Positions 1 through 6,420 of a stretch of 6,420 nucleotides of DNA are shown here, piece after piece. Numbering within the stretch: position 1 is the stretch's first letter; every line of letters starts with the position of its first letter. The translations under genes and the position numbers were made by a program. The stretch is from NCBI RefSeq assembly GCF_946885885.1, contig NZ_CAMPHN010000224.1, forward strand, positions 1 through 6,420, in the 5' to 3' direction. This stretch comes from an uncultured Pseudomonas sp. (GTDB lineage: Bacteria > Pseudomonadota > Gammaproteobacteria > Pseudomonadales > Pseudomonadaceae). Under the pieces are notes generated by a model. It was not told the origin of the DNA, ran no database searches, and was given only the letters and a program-made list of their open reading frames with translations.

Positions 1-1568
1 TCGCTGCCGCGTTGCAGGGCGCCGGCCAGTTGCAGCAACGCCTCGGTGTCGCCATCGACCGCGCGCAAGTGGGCGATCTGCGGGCTGCCGGAAGTCAGGG
101 TGCCGGTCTTGTCGAAGGCCACCGCGGTCACCCCGTGGGCGACTTCCAGGGCGCTGGCGTCTTTGATCAGGATGCCGTGGCGTGCGGCCACCCCGGTGCC
201 GGCCATGATCGCGGTCGGGGTGGCCAGGCCGAGGGCGCAGGGACAAGCTATCACCAGCACCGCCACGGCATTCAGCAGGGCGGTTTCCAGTGGGGCGCCG
301 AGCATCGACCAGGTCAGCAATGTGCCCAGCGCGAGCAGCAGCACGGTCGGGACGAACACCAGGCTGACCTTGTCCACCAGCTTCTGGATCGGCGCCTTGG
401 CCGCCTGGGCGTCTTCGACCAGGCGAATGATTTTCGCCAGCACGGTTTCCGCGCCCAGGGCGGTGGTTTTCACCACCAGACGACCTTCGCCGTTGATCGC
501 CCCGGCGGTGACCTTATCGCCCGGTTGCTTGGGTTGCGGCAGGCTTTCGCCGCTGATCAGGGCTTCGTCGGCATGGCTGCGGCCGGCCACTACCTGGCCA
601 TCGACCGGGAAGCGTTCGCCCGGCTTGACCACCACCTGATCGCCCAGGGCCAGGGCGCTCAGGGCCACCAACTGCTCCCGACCGTCGCGCAGACGCAATG
701 CCTGATCGGGGCGCAGGGCTTGCAGTGCGCGGATGGCGCTGGTGGTCTGGCGTTTGGCGCGGCTTTCCAGGTATTTGCCGAGCAGGATCAGGCTGATGAT
801 CACCGCCGAGGTTTCGAAATACAGGTGCGGCATGCTGCCGGCAGGCGCGGCCGCCCATTGGTAGAGGCTCAGGCCGTAACCGGCGCTGGTGCCGATGGCC
901 ACCAGTTGATCCATGTTGCCGGTGCGCGCCAGCAACGCGCGCCAGGCGGCCCGGTAGAAGCGCGCGCCGAGCACGAACTGCACCGGAGTGGCCAGGGCGA
1001 ATTGCAGCCAGGCCGGCAGCATCCAGTGCACGCCGAGCGGATCGAGCAGCATTGGCACCAGCAAGGGCGCGGTCAGCAGTATGGCCAGCGCCAGTGCCCA
1101 ACGCTCGCGTCGTAGATGGCGATCGGCCGCGGAGGAGGGCGGTTGCTGCTCTTCCACCAGGCTGGCCGAGTAACCCGCAGCGCTCACCGCTTGCAGCAGC
1201 GGCTGCGGGTCGAGGCCGGCGACGACTTCGAGTCGCGCCTGCTCGTTGGCCAGGTTGACGCTGACCGACAATACCCCCGGCTGTTGCGCCAGGGCGCGTT
1301 CCACGCGGCCGACGCAGCTGGCGCAGGTCATGCCGTCGATGGCCAGTTCCAGGCGCTCGCTTGGCACCTGATAGCCAGCGTCTTCGACCGCCGCGAGCAG
1401 CTGCGTCAGGCTGTCCCGGGGTGCCTCGATGCGCGCCTGCTCGCTGGCCAGATTGACGCTGACGCTTTGCACATCGGCAACCTTGCCGAGGGCGCGCTCG
1501 ACACGCCCGGCGCAACTGGCGCAGGTCATGCCGCTGATGGGCAGTTCGAAAGTGGTCAGGTTGGTCAT
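1..1568 (-). CDS. copA: Copper-exporting P1B-type ATPase CopA, N-terminal 522 residues (3' end cut by the window edge)
   Basis: Inner-membrane Cu(I) pump moving copper from cytoplasm to periplasm at the cost of ATP. Reading the minus strand from ATG at 1568 gives an open frame to the window edge. Two heavy-metal-associated domains come first, each with GMTCASC (Cys16/Cys19 and Cys82/Cys85). Hydrophobic helices follow at about 158-180, 184-205, 219-237 and 247-266. The actuator domain has SGES (339-342) where TGES is more usual; I take this as natural variation. A further helix lies at about 402-422. The ion-binding CPC motif is at 442-444, in [11 protein letters not shown], and DKTGT is at 486-490 with Asp486 the phosphorylated residue. 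The frame stops at about residue 523, so the HP motif, nucleotide-binding domain, GDGxND motif and last helices are outside. A GGAGA ribosome site sits 6 bases before the ATG. CPC plus CxxC domains indicate Cu(I)/Ag(I) export, supported by the divergent chaperone and CueR-like promoter. Confidence 0.95.
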   Translation of the reverse strand, partial: MTNLTTFELPISGMTCASCAGRVERALGKVADVQSVSVNLASEQARIEAPRDSLTQLLAAVEDAGYQVPSERLELAIDGMTCASCVGRVERALAQQPGVLSVSVNLANEQARLEVVAGLDPQPLLQAVSAAGYSASLVEEQQPPSSAADRHLRRERWALALAILLTAPLLVPMLLDPLGVHWMLPAWLQFALATPVQFVLGARFYRAAWRALLARTGNMDQLVAIGTSAGYGLSLYQWAAAPAGSMPHLYFETSAVIISLILLGKYLESRAKRQTTSAIRALQALRPDQALRLRDGREQLVALSALALGDQVVVKPGERFPVDGQVVAGRSHADEALISGESLPQPKQPGDKVTAGAINGEGRLVVKTTALGAETVLAKIIRLVEDAQAAKAPIQKLVDKVSLVFVPTVLLLALGTLLTWSMLGAPLETALLNAVAVLVIACPCALGLATPTAIMAGTGVAARHGILIKDASALEVAHGVTAVAFDKTGTLTSGSPQIAHLRAVDGDTEALLQLAGALQRGS

Positions 1569-1594
1569 GCGGGTTCTCCATCAAATTCCAGTAC

Positions 1595-1625
1595 AGGATC
1601 AACCTTGACCCGCGGGTAAGGTCAA
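1595..1625 (-). promoter_or_regulatory. CueR-type copper-responsive promoter of copA
   Basis: On the minus strand, the -35 box TTGACC (1625-1620) is followed by a 19-base spacer and a weak -10 box GATCCT (1600-1595). The long spacer with a dyad inside is the hallmark of promoters activated by MerR-family regulators. The dyad covers 1602-1622: outer arms ACCTT/AAGGT around a perfect ACCCGCGGGT core. The arrangement closely matches the E. coli copA promoter as I remember it. The predicted transcript start is near 1588, giving a leader of about 20 bases before copA. The regulator (CueR) is not in the window. Boxes and spacing are read directly; CueR control is inferred. Confidence 0.8.
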
Positions 1626-1651
1626 GCGCTTTTTATTGCTTGACCTTACCC
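1614..1651. repeat. Perfect 14-bp inverted repeat joining the two copper promoters
   Basis: GGGTAAGGTCAAGC (1614-1627) is the exact reverse complement of GCTTGACCTTACCC (1638-1651), with a 10-base AT-rich spacer GCTTTTTATT. Each arm contains the -35 box and the promoter-proximal half of the CueR-like operator of one of the divergent genes. The symmetry therefore reflects two copies of the same promoter back to back, rather than a transcription terminator. Confidence 0.85.
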
Positions 1652-1670
1652 ATGGGGCAAGCCTGACACT
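1640..1670 (+). promoter_or_regulatory. CueR-type copper-responsive promoter of copZ
   Basis: The -35 box TTGACC (1640-1645) is followed by a 19-base spacer and a weak -10 box GACACT (1665-1670). The spacer holds an imperfect dyad centred at 1653 (CTTACCC, ATG, GGGCAAG; 1645-1661), as in MerR/CueR-activated promoters. The predicted start is near 1677, leaving a leader of about 40 bases before the copZ ATG at 1719. The dyad is less symmetric at its outer edge than the copA one (AAGCC instead of AAGGT), so it may bind the regulator more weakly. Boxes are read directly; CueR control is inferred from the family pattern. Confidence 0.75.
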
Positions 1671-1718
1671 GGCCTCATCCCGTGCAGCAGCCGGGTTTCA
1701 TTCCCCAGGAGTTTATCG

Positions 1719-1931
1719 ATGCAAGCACCACAGGTTCACACGCTCAACGTGCAAGGCATGACATGCGAACACTGCGTCAAGACCGTTACCGAAGCCGTGC
1801 GGGCGCGCGATCCGGCCGCCGAGGTGAAGGTCAAGCTGGCCGGTGGCGAGGTACGCGTTAGCAGCAGCTTGTCGAGCGACGCCTTGATCGTGGCGATCGC
1901 CGAGGCGGGCTACGGGGCGGGGTTGGCCTGA
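1719..1931 (+). CDS. copZ: CopZ-type cytoplasmic copper chaperone (70 aa)
   Basis: A small soluble protein made of one heavy-metal-associated domain (beta-alpha-beta-beta-alpha-beta fold) that binds Cu(I) and can pass it to CopA or to a copper sensor. The metal site is GMTCEHC at residues 13-19, with Cys16 and Cys19 as ligands; His18 between them is often seen in Pseudomonas CopZ proteins. The IAEAGY stretch near residues 60-65 is the conserved end of the second helix and the loop after it. Length is normal for the family, there is no signal peptide, and no other domain is present. The start is supported by AGGAG (1707-1711), 7 bases ahead of the ATG. The gene is divergent from copA and behind a matching CueR-like promoter, so chaperone and pump should be induced together by copper. 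A generic HMA metal carrier is the alternative, but the context makes copper very likely. Confidence 0.93.
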   Translation: MQAPQVHTLNVQGMTCEHCVKTVTEAVRARDPAAEVKVKLAGGEVRVSSSLSSDALIVAIAEAGYGAGLA

Positions 1932-1942
1932 CAGGTTCCGAT

Positions 1943-2053
1943 TCCCGGATTGCATCCCGGCTAGCGAGACCTCGTAGCCTGGATAAGCGCAGCGCAATCC
2001 GGGACCGCAGGCACCGCCATCCCGGATTGCGCCAAGGCTTATCCGGGCTCGTA
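1943..2053. repeat. Intergenic repeat with three copies of TCCCGGATTGC in alternating orientation
   Basis: The main inverted repeat pairs GCGCAATCCGGGA (1992-2004) with TCCCGGATTGCGC (2020-2032) across a 15-base loop. It extends outwards through GGATAAGC (1981-1988) and GCTTATCC (2037-2044), ending in GTAGCC-like and GGCTCGTA-like edges. A further TCCCGGATTGC half-copy lies at 1943-1953, and GGCTA/TAGCC with CGAG/CTCG arms sit between (1959-1979). Similar GTAGCC-GGATAAGC-GCGCAATCCGGG sequences are, from memory, dispersed in Pseudomonas genomes as REP- or MITE-like elements. It lies 3' of copZ and could fold in the mRNA, but no T-run follows, so a classical terminator is not shown. Confidence 0.7.
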
Positions 2054-2061
2054 CTCATTCA

Positions 2062-2163
2062 GCGATTATCAATAACACCGCATGGCTACTTTGTTGGGTT
2101 ACGCGGCGGCGGAAGGTGATGCCGCGGTTGTAAGCCGCGATAATCGCCGCTAACCCAACCTAC
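2062..2163. repeat. Second, nested inverted-repeat element with GTTGGGTTA ends
   Basis: GTTGGGTTACGCGGCG (2093-2108) faces CGCCGCTAACCCAACC (2145-2160) in inverted orientation; the match is exact through GTTGGGTTA and imperfect in the GC-rich inner part. The interior has a smaller hairpin (GCGG/CCGC around 2124-2138). A separate perfect 9-bp inverted pair, GCGATTATC (2062-2070) and GATAATCGC (2139-2147), interlocks with it. Sequences of the form GTAGGTTGGGTTAGCG...GTAACCCAAC are, from memory, common intergenic repeats in Pseudomonas. The element ends about 20 bases from the tetR stop codon and would lie in the 3' tail of that mRNA. No coding capacity is visible. Confidence 0.65.
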
Positions 2164-2184
2164 TCAGATGGTGCCTGGATGGCC

Positions 2185-2802
2185 CTACCAATCGCGGATC
2201 AAGCCGCGGAAGCAGGCATCGACCAGGGGCGCGGTGTCGCTCAGCGGGTCGAACAGGTCGGGGTCGCGTAGCCAATCGTGGAACAAACCGACTATCAGCG
2301 CGTGCAGCGAGCGGGCCGCCAGGCGCGGGCTGATTCCGGCGTGCAGGCGCGGGGCGACGTCGGGGCGCGCGAACTGTCGTTCGCACATCTGGATAAATAG
2401 ATTGATAAAGGCCTCATGGCGTTCTTCGGCCTCGCGCAGGTCGGCGGTGAATTCGCAGCGGCGCAGCAGGATGGTGAAGATGCGCCGCTTCTGTTGGTCG
2501 CGGGCCAGGTTTTCGATGGCCTCGATGCACAGCTCGCGCAGGCTCAGCAGCGGATCGCGATCGGCGCAGCCGGCCAGGCGTTCGGCCAGTTGCTCGGGTG
2601 GCAGGCGCACCTGGCTGAGCATCTCGTTGAACAGATGGGCTTTGTTTTCGAAGTGCCAATAAACCGCGCCGCGGGTCACGCCCGCGTGGCGGGCGATATG
2701 TTCCAAGCTGGTATGGGCCACGCCCTTTTCCAGAAACAAGGTCTCCGCTGCCGCGAGTAGGGCACAACGGGTTTGCTCGGCTTCTTCTTTGGTTCGGCGC
2801 AT
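2185..2802 (-). CDS. TetR/AcrR-family repressor, probable local regulator of the divergent RND pump
   Basis: A 205-residue DNA-binding repressor, usual length for the AcrR/TtgR/MtrR group. Residues 1-57 form the TetR DNA-binding domain: MRRTKEEAEQTR at the start, helix-turn-helix around 32-50, recognition segment GVTRGAVYWHF (41-51), then NKAHL. The rest is the helical ligand-binding and dimer domain. It includes RRCEFT, resembling the KCEFT/KCEFV segment of TtgR and AcrR, which suggests sensing of hydrophobic drugs or solvents. I chose the ATG at 2802 because MRRTKEEA aligns with the start of TtgR-like proteins. A TTG at 2823 would add seven residues; neither start has a clear ribosome site, so this is not settled. 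The gene is divergent from the adaptor-pump operon, and a TtgR-like operator lies between them. The inferred role is repression of the pump and probably of itself. The exact subfamily name cannot be fixed by eye. Confidence 0.9.
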   Translation of the reverse strand: MRRTKEEAEQTRCALLAAAETLFLEKGVAHTSLEHIARHAGVTRGAVYWHFENKAHLFNEMLSQVRLPPEQLAERLAGCADRDPLLSLRELCIEAIENLARDQQKRRIFTILLRRCEFTADLREAEERHEAFINLFIQMCERQFARPDVAPRLHAGISPRLAARSLHALIVGLFHDWLRDPDLFDPLSDTAPLVDACFRGLIRDW

Positions 2803-2894
2803 GGCGGTGACTTGATTCGGCAAGCGGGTTGTTGGATGTGGCCGACGCGGTGCTCCGTGCCGGCGGGTGACAAAGTGTAATGAGTTCGTCGGTG

Positions 2895-2932
2895 TTGGTC
2901 TATTTACAAACAGTGGTGTATGTAACTAGCAT
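2895..2932 (+). promoter_or_regulatory. Possible promoter of the adaptor-pump operon (tentative)
   Basis: Two weak sigma-70-like pairings overlap the operator. TTTACA (2903-2908) with TAGCAT (2927-2932) has an 18-base spacer. TTGGTC (2895-2900) with TATGTA (2919-2924) also has an 18-base spacer. Either would be blocked by a repressor bound at the palindrome. Both are imperfect and I cannot choose between them. The leader before the ATG at 2978 would be about 40-50 bases. Confidence 0.35.
2901..2928. promoter_or_regulatory. TetR/TtgR-type operator for the RND pump operon
   Basis: TTACAAACA (2904-2912) and TGTATGTAA (2917-2925) form an inverted repeat matching at 8 of 9 positions around a GTGG centre; two further outer pairs (2901-2902 with 2927-2928) extend it to about 28 bp. 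Layout and half-site sequence closely resemble the TtgR operator of Pseudomonas putida as I remember it, and more loosely the E. coli AcrR site. It sits midway between the divergent tetR and adaptor genes, as expected for a repressor controlling both. Confidence 0.75.
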
Positions 2933-2977
2933 TGCCCGTCTCAAGCGTTGCGCTTCGCGTTGTCCCGGAGACACCTC

Positions 2978-4135
2978 ATGCCTTTGTCACGCCTCTTTCC
3001 CGCTGCTTGCGGTGTTTTGCTGTTTTCTGGCTTTTTGCTGGTGGCCCGGGCGGCCGATATGCCGCCGCCCGAGGTGGTGGTGGAAAGCGTTCAGGCCGGC
3101 CCTTTACCCCTGCTGTTCGAATATTCGGCACGCACCGCCGGCTTTCGCGAGGTGCAGGTACGCGCCCAGGTCAGCGGCATCCTGCAGGAGCGCACCTACC
3201 TGGAAGGCAGCCAGGTCAAGCAGGGACAGGTGATGTTCCGCATCGATCCACGTACCTACCAAGCGGCATTGGCTCGGGCCAAGGGCGCACTGGCCCAGGA
3301 GCAGGCGCGCTACCGGCAGACCGAACGCGACCTCAAGCGCATCCGCGAATTGCAGAAGAAGGGCTTCGCCAGCGAAAGCGAACTGGATAACGCGATCTCC
3401 AACTTCGAGCAGAGCAAGGCCAATATCCAGGCCGCCGAAGCCGAGGTGCAGTCCAAGCAGATTGACCTCGACTACTGCACGGTCAAGGCGCCGATTTCCG
3501 GTATCACCAGCCGGGAAACCGTTTCCGAAGGCAGCCTGATGGTCGCCGGCGACCCGAACGCCAGCCTGCTGAGCAATATCACCCAACTCGACCCGCTGTA
3601 CGTCAACTTCGCCGCTCCGGATTCGGACGTGGAAAGCGTGCGCGCCGGCCTGCAAAGCGGCGACCTGGTGTTGCCCGACGACGGCAAGATGCACATCGCC
3701 ATCCAGTTCGGCGATGGTTCCAGCTACCCGCTGGAGGGCACCGTGGATTTCACCGACAGCCTGGTCGACCGCAATACCGGCACCGTCAGCGTGCGCGCCG
3801 TGGTGCCCAACCCCGAGCAGAAGTTGCTGCCGGGCCAGTTCGTGCGGGTGCAGGTCAAGGGCGTTACCCGCAGCAACGCGATTACCCTGCCCGAGCGGGC
3901 GGTGGCTCAGGGGCCGGGCGGCACCTTCGTCTATGTGGTGGACGGCGAAGGCATCGCGCGGATGCGCCAGGTCAGCACCGGGCACACGGCCAACGGCCGC
4001 TGGGTGATCGAGTCCGGCATCGGCGCGGGCGATAAGGTGGTGGTCGAGGGCCTGGCCAAGGTGCGGCCGGACACCCCGGTCAAAGTCGTCGACGCCGCCC
4101 AACCCGCCAAGCAATCCCCAGCCAAAAAATCCTAA
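2978..4135 (+). CDS. RND efflux periplasmic adaptor subunit (membrane fusion protein, MexA/MexP type)
   Basis: A 385-residue adaptor that links the inner-membrane RND pump to an outer-membrane channel. ATG at 2978 is chosen because GGAG (2967-2970) lies 7 bases upstream; a TTG at 2948 would give a longer N-terminus that spoils the signal sequence. Residues 1-25 look like a Sec signal peptide (Arg5, hydrophobic core, ARA before A26-D27). Cys11 is not in a lipobox, so the protein is probably not a lipoprotein, unlike MexA and AcrA. Next come the first half of the lipoyl/barrel-sandwich domain (to FRIDP, 87-91) and a helical hairpin coiled coil (about 92-165) for channel contact. The second lipoyl half (TVKAPISG, from about 168), beta-barrel and membrane-proximal domains follow, then a Lys/Pro/Ala-rich tail. 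Length is typical. It is translationally close to the pump gene (12-base gap). The context suggests MexP-like; the exact orthologue is not certain. Confidence 0.93.
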   Translation: MPLSRLFPAACGVLLFSGFLLVARAADMPPPEVVVESVQAGPLPLLFEYSARTAGFREVQVRAQVSGILQERTYLEGSQVKQGQVMFRIDPRTYQAALARAKGALAQEQARYRQTERDLKRIRELQKKGFASESELDNAISNFEQSKANIQAAEAEVQSKQIDLDYCTVKAPISGITSRETVSEGSLMVAGDPNASLLSNITQLDPLYVNFAAPDSDVESVRAGLQSGDLVLPDDGKMHIAIQFGDGSSYPLEGTVDFTDSLVDRNTGTVSVRAVVPNPEQKLLPGQFVRVQVKGVTRSNAITLPERAVAQGPGGTFVYVVDGEGIARMRQVSTGHTANGRWVIESGIGAGDKVVVEGLAKVRPDTPVKVVDAAQPAKQSPAKKS

Positions 4136-4147
4136 GGAGCGTACCCG

Positions 4148-6420
4148 GTGATCTCACGCTTCTTTATCGACCGTCCGGTATTCGCCGCGGTCATCTCCAT
4201 CGTCATCGTTCTCGCCGGCCTGATGGCCATGCGCACGCTGCCGATCGCCCAGTACCCGCAGATACTGCCGCCGCAGGTGTCGGTCAGCGCCAGCTATGCC
4301 GGGGCCAGTGCCCAGGTGATCGCCGAAACCGTGGCCGCGCCGCTGGAGCAATCGATCAACGGCGTCGAGGGCATGCTCTATCAGCAGTCCAACTCGGGCG
4401 GCAATGCTATGAGCCTGTCGGTGTATTTCGAGGTCGGCCGCGACCCGGATCAGGCCACCATCGACGTCAACAACCGGGTCCAGGCCGCGTTGGCCAAGCT
4501 GCCGGAGGAAGTGCGTCGGCAGGGCGTCAAGGTGGTGAAAAAATCCTCCGACATCCTCCAGGTGGTGACGCTGTTTTCCCCGGACGGCTCGCGCGACCCG
4601 GTGTATATCAGCAACTACGCGTTGATCAATGTGATCGACGAGCTCAAGCGCCTGCCCGGGGTCGGCGACGTCAGCCAGTTCGGCTCGAAAGACTATTCGA
4701 TGCGCATCTGGCTGCGCCCGGACAAGCTGGCGCAATATGACCTGACGCCGACCGATGTGGTGGCGGCGATTCGCGAGCAGAACTCGCAGTTCGCCGCCGG
4801 CAGCTTCGGCCAGCAGCCGTTGCAGCAGGAGCAGGACTTCACCTACACGGTGACCACCCAGGGCCGCTTCACCGATCCCAAGGCTTTCGAAAACGTCATC
4901 CTGCGCAGCGACGCCACCGGCGCCAGCCTGCTGCTCAAGGATGTCGCGCGGATCGAGCTGGGCGCCCAGGACTACTCGCTGATGACCTCGCTCAACGGCC
5001 AGCAGAACGCGGCGTTCGGCGTCTACCTGCAGCCGGGCGCCAATGCCCTGGATACCGCCGAGGCGGTGCAGACGGCGCTGGATCGCTTGTCGAAGAGCTT
5101 CCCCAGCGGCATGACCTACAAAATCCCCTACGACACCACCAAGTTCGTGCGGGTGTCGATCAAGGAGGTGATCCATACCTTCTTCGAGGCCCTGGTGCTG
5201 GTGGTGTTGGTGGTCTTCCTGTTCCTGCAGAACTGGCGCGCCACGCTGATCCCGCTGTTGGCGATTCCGGTGTCGCTGGTCGGCACCTTCGCCGGCATGT
5301 ACCTGCTCGGCTTCTCGATCAACCTGCTGACGTTGTTCGGCATGGTGCTGGCCATCGGCATCGTGGTGGACGACGCCATCGTGGTGATCGAGAACGTCGA
5401 GCGGGTGATGAACAGCGAGAAGATCGGCCCGCGCGAGGCGACCATCAAGGCCATGCAGGAAGTCACCGGGCCGATTGTCGCGATCGTTCTGGTGCTCTGC
5501 GCGGTGTTCGTGCCAGTGGGCTTTCTCGGCGGCCTGGCCGGTGAGATGTACAAACAGTTCGCGATCACTATCGCGGTATCCGTGGTGATCTCCGGGATAG
5601 TCGCGCTGACCCTGAGCCCGGCGCTCTGCGCCTTGCTGCTCAAGCCTGGGCATCACGAACCGGCGGCACCGTTCCGGGCCTTCAATCGGGTCTTCGACAA
5701 GTTGACCAGTGGCTATACCGCGGGCGTGCGTTTCTTCCTCAAGCGCTCGGCGGTCGGCCTGCTGCTGTTCGGCGCGATGATCGCGCTGATGGTCGCGCTG
5801 TTCGATCGGGTGCCCAGCTCGCTGGTACCCAACGAAGACCAGGGTTATGTGATCAATGCCTACTTCCTGCCGCCGGCCGCCTCGCTGACCCGCACCGAAA
5901 AACTCACCAGCGACGTCACCCGGCAACTGATGGATCACCCGGCGGTGCAGGACGTGGTGACTTTCGCCGGCTTCGACGTGCTGACCTTCGGCACCCGCAG
6001 TAACGCCGGGGTGTCCTTCGTGCCGTTGAAAGACTGGAGCGAGCGCATCACCCCCGAACTGGACGCGCGCAACCTGACGCGCGAGTTCATGGGCATGGGC
6101 GCGGCGCAGAAGGACGGCATGGTGATGAGCTTCAATCCGCCGCCGATCACCGGCATGAGCACCACTGGCGGCTTCGAAGGTTTTATCCAGGATCGCAGCG
6201 GCGGCGGTACCGCGCAGCTGGCGCAAAAGGTTCAGGCGTTTCTCGCCGCCGCGGCCAAGCGCCCGGAGCTGGCCGGGGTGCAGAGCACCTTCAGCGCCAA
6301 CGTGCCGCAGTACTACATCGACCTCGACCGCACCAAGGCGCGGGCCCTGGGCGTGCCGATCAACGATGTGTTCACCGCCATGCAGGCGACCTTCGGCAGC
6401 TATTACGTCAACGACTTCAA
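4148..6420 (+). CDS. RND multidrug efflux pump, inner-membrane HAE1-type permease, N-terminal 757 residues (cut by the window edge)
   Basis: A proton-driven pump of the AcrB/MexB superfamily that takes hydrophobic compounds from the periplasm and inner membrane and passes them out through the adaptor and an outer-membrane channel. It starts at GTG 4148, 8 bases after AAGGAG (4134-4139), which overlaps the adaptor stop codon; [13 protein letters not shown] is a classic RND N-terminus. Helix 1 lies at about 10-30, the first porter loop follows, and helices 2-6 run from about 345 to 498. The proton-relay pair is Asp408-Asp409 in [14 protein letters not shown], equal to AcrB D407/D408. Helix 7 is at about 535-555. 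The second porter loop is still open at GSYYVNDF (750-757); the relay lysine and last helices lie outside (family length about 1040). The DD pair marks the HAE1 drug-efflux branch, not metal-exporting CusA. MexQ of mexPQ-opmE is a candidate orthologue by neighbourhood, unproven. Confidence 0.94.
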   Translation, partial: MISRFFIDRPVFAAVISIVIVLAGLMAMRTLPIAQYPQILPPQVSVSASYAGASAQVIAETVAAPLEQSINGVEGMLYQQSNSGGNAMSLSVYFEVGRDPDQATIDVNNRVQAALAKLPEEVRRQGVKVVKKSSDILQVVTLFSPDGSRDPVYISNYALINVIDELKRLPGVGDVSQFGSKDYSMRIWLRPDKLAQYDLTPTDVVAAIREQNSQFAAGSFGQQPLQQEQDFTYTVTTQGRFTDPKAFENVILRSDATGASLLLKDVARIELGAQDYSLMTSLNGQQNAAFGVYLQPGANALDTAEAVQTALDRLSKSFPSGMTYKIPYDTTKFVRVSIKEVIHTFFEALVLVVLVVFLFLQNWRATLIPLLAIPVSLVGTFAGMYLLGFSINLLTLFGMVLAIGIVVDDAIVVIENVERVMNSEKIGPREATIKAMQEVTGPIVAIVLVLCAVFVPVGFLGGLAGEMYKQFAITIAVSVVISGIVALTLSPALCALLLKPGHHEPAAPFRAFNRVFDKLTSGYTAGVRFFLKRSAVGLLLFGAMIALMVALFDRVPSSLVPNEDQGYVINAYFLPPAASLTRTEKLTSDVTRQLMDHPAVQDVVTFAGFDVLTFGTRSNAGVSFVPLKDWSERITPELDARNLTREFMGMGAAQKDGMVMSFNPPPITGMSTTGGFEGFIQDRSGGGTAQLAQKVQAFLAAAAKRPELAGVQSTFSANVPQYYIDLDRTKARALGVPINDVFTAMQATFGSYYVNDF

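Larger units (their letters stand above)
1932..2184. other. Gene-free convergent intergenic block, filled by repeats
   Basis: The 253 bases between the stop codons of copZ (plus) and the tetR gene (minus) contain no credible coding sequence. Open frames crossing it are antisense extensions of the flanking genes with no ribosome site. Nearly all of it is accounted for by the two inverted-repeat elements listed separately. No tRNA, small RNA promoter or T-tailed terminator was recognised. Confidence 0.75.

Noticed and set aside
12..1115. 367-codon open frame on the plus strand
   Set aside because: Antisense to copA, with low-complexity Gln/Gly/His/Ala-rich content and no domain. The minus-strand frame shows a textbook P1B ATPase.
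514..1602. 362-codon minus-strand open frame overlapping the start of copA
   Set aside because: It lies in another frame of the same strand and begins within the copA promoter. Its repeated HDLRQLRR is the frame-shifted reading of the two CopA metal-binding motifs.
1614..1651. Inverted repeat considered as a rho-independent terminator
   Set aside because: It lies between divergent gene starts and is made of promoter elements. The T-rich stretch is in the loop, not after the stem.
1713..1997. 94-codon minus-strand open frame over copZ and the repeat
   Set aside because: Antisense to a clear CopZ and starts inside repeat sequence; no ribosome site or domain.
1932..2184. Possible CRISPR array or attachment site in the repeat-rich gap
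   Set aside because: The repeats are inverted and irregularly spaced, with no series of equal direct repeats and spacers, and no tRNA or integrase is present.
3104..4114. 336-codon minus-strand open frame
   Set aside because: Antisense shadow of the adaptor gene with no family resemblance and no start signal.
4154..6226. 690-codon open frame on the minus strand opposite the RND pump gene
   Set aside because: It is a shadow of high GC at third codon positions: composition rich in His, Gln, Arg and Gly, no recognisable domain, no ribosome site. The plus-strand frame gives a clear RND pump with all expected motifs.
4148..6420. Idea that the RND pump is a CusA-type copper exporter because of the copper genes nearby
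   Set aside because: It carries the adjacent Asp-Asp pair in helix 4 ([13 protein letters not shown]), characteristic of drug-type HAE1 pumps. The adaptor also lacks the Met/His-rich metal sites of CusB.

Overview
The window looks like chromosome from a GC-rich gammaproteobacterium, most likely Pseudomonas or a close relative (Stutzerimonas, Azotobacter). The signs are strong G/C preference at third codon positions, MerR/CueR-type copper promoters, an AcrR/TtgR-type regulator divergent from a Mex-type RND pump, and intergenic inverted repeats of a kind I recall as common in Pseudomonas. The assignment rests on style and remembered family sequences, not on a search.

Layout. (1) Positions 1-1568, minus strand: 5' part of a copper-exporting P1B-type ATPase (CopA) with two heavy-metal-binding domains. 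The window edge cuts it after the DKTGT phosphorylation site. (2) 1569-1718: divergent control region with two mirror-arranged CueR-like promoters. (3) 1719-1931, plus strand: a 70-residue copper chaperone (CopZ). (4) 1932-2184: gene-free block made almost wholly of inverted repeats, between the convergent ends of copZ and the next gene. (5) 2185-2802, minus strand: TetR/AcrR-family repressor. (6) 2803-2977: divergent control region with a TtgR-like operator palindrome. (7) 2978-4135, plus strand: RND periplasmic adaptor (membrane fusion protein). (8) 4148-6420, plus strand: RND inner-membrane pump of the HAE1 type, cut by the window edge after 757 codons. The outer-membrane channel gene, if there is one, would lie beyond the right edge.

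How the genes work together. CopA and CopZ form a cytoplasmic copper-handling pair: CopZ carries Cu(I), and CopA pumps it to the periplasm. Both appear to be switched on by one copper-sensing MerR-type activator, CueR, which is not encoded here. The adaptor and pump form a two-gene operon for a tripartite drug/solvent efflux system, apparently repressed by the divergent TetR protein. As I recall, in P. aeruginosa a copZ-type gene lies next to mexPQ-opmE and CueR controls both. Here a similar neighbourhood is seen, but the pump promoter has a TetR-type operator and no visible CueR box.

No previously undescribed multi-gene system is evident. The most interesting signals are regulatory: the mirrored copper promoters, the apparent TetR control of the pump, and the nested repeat block.
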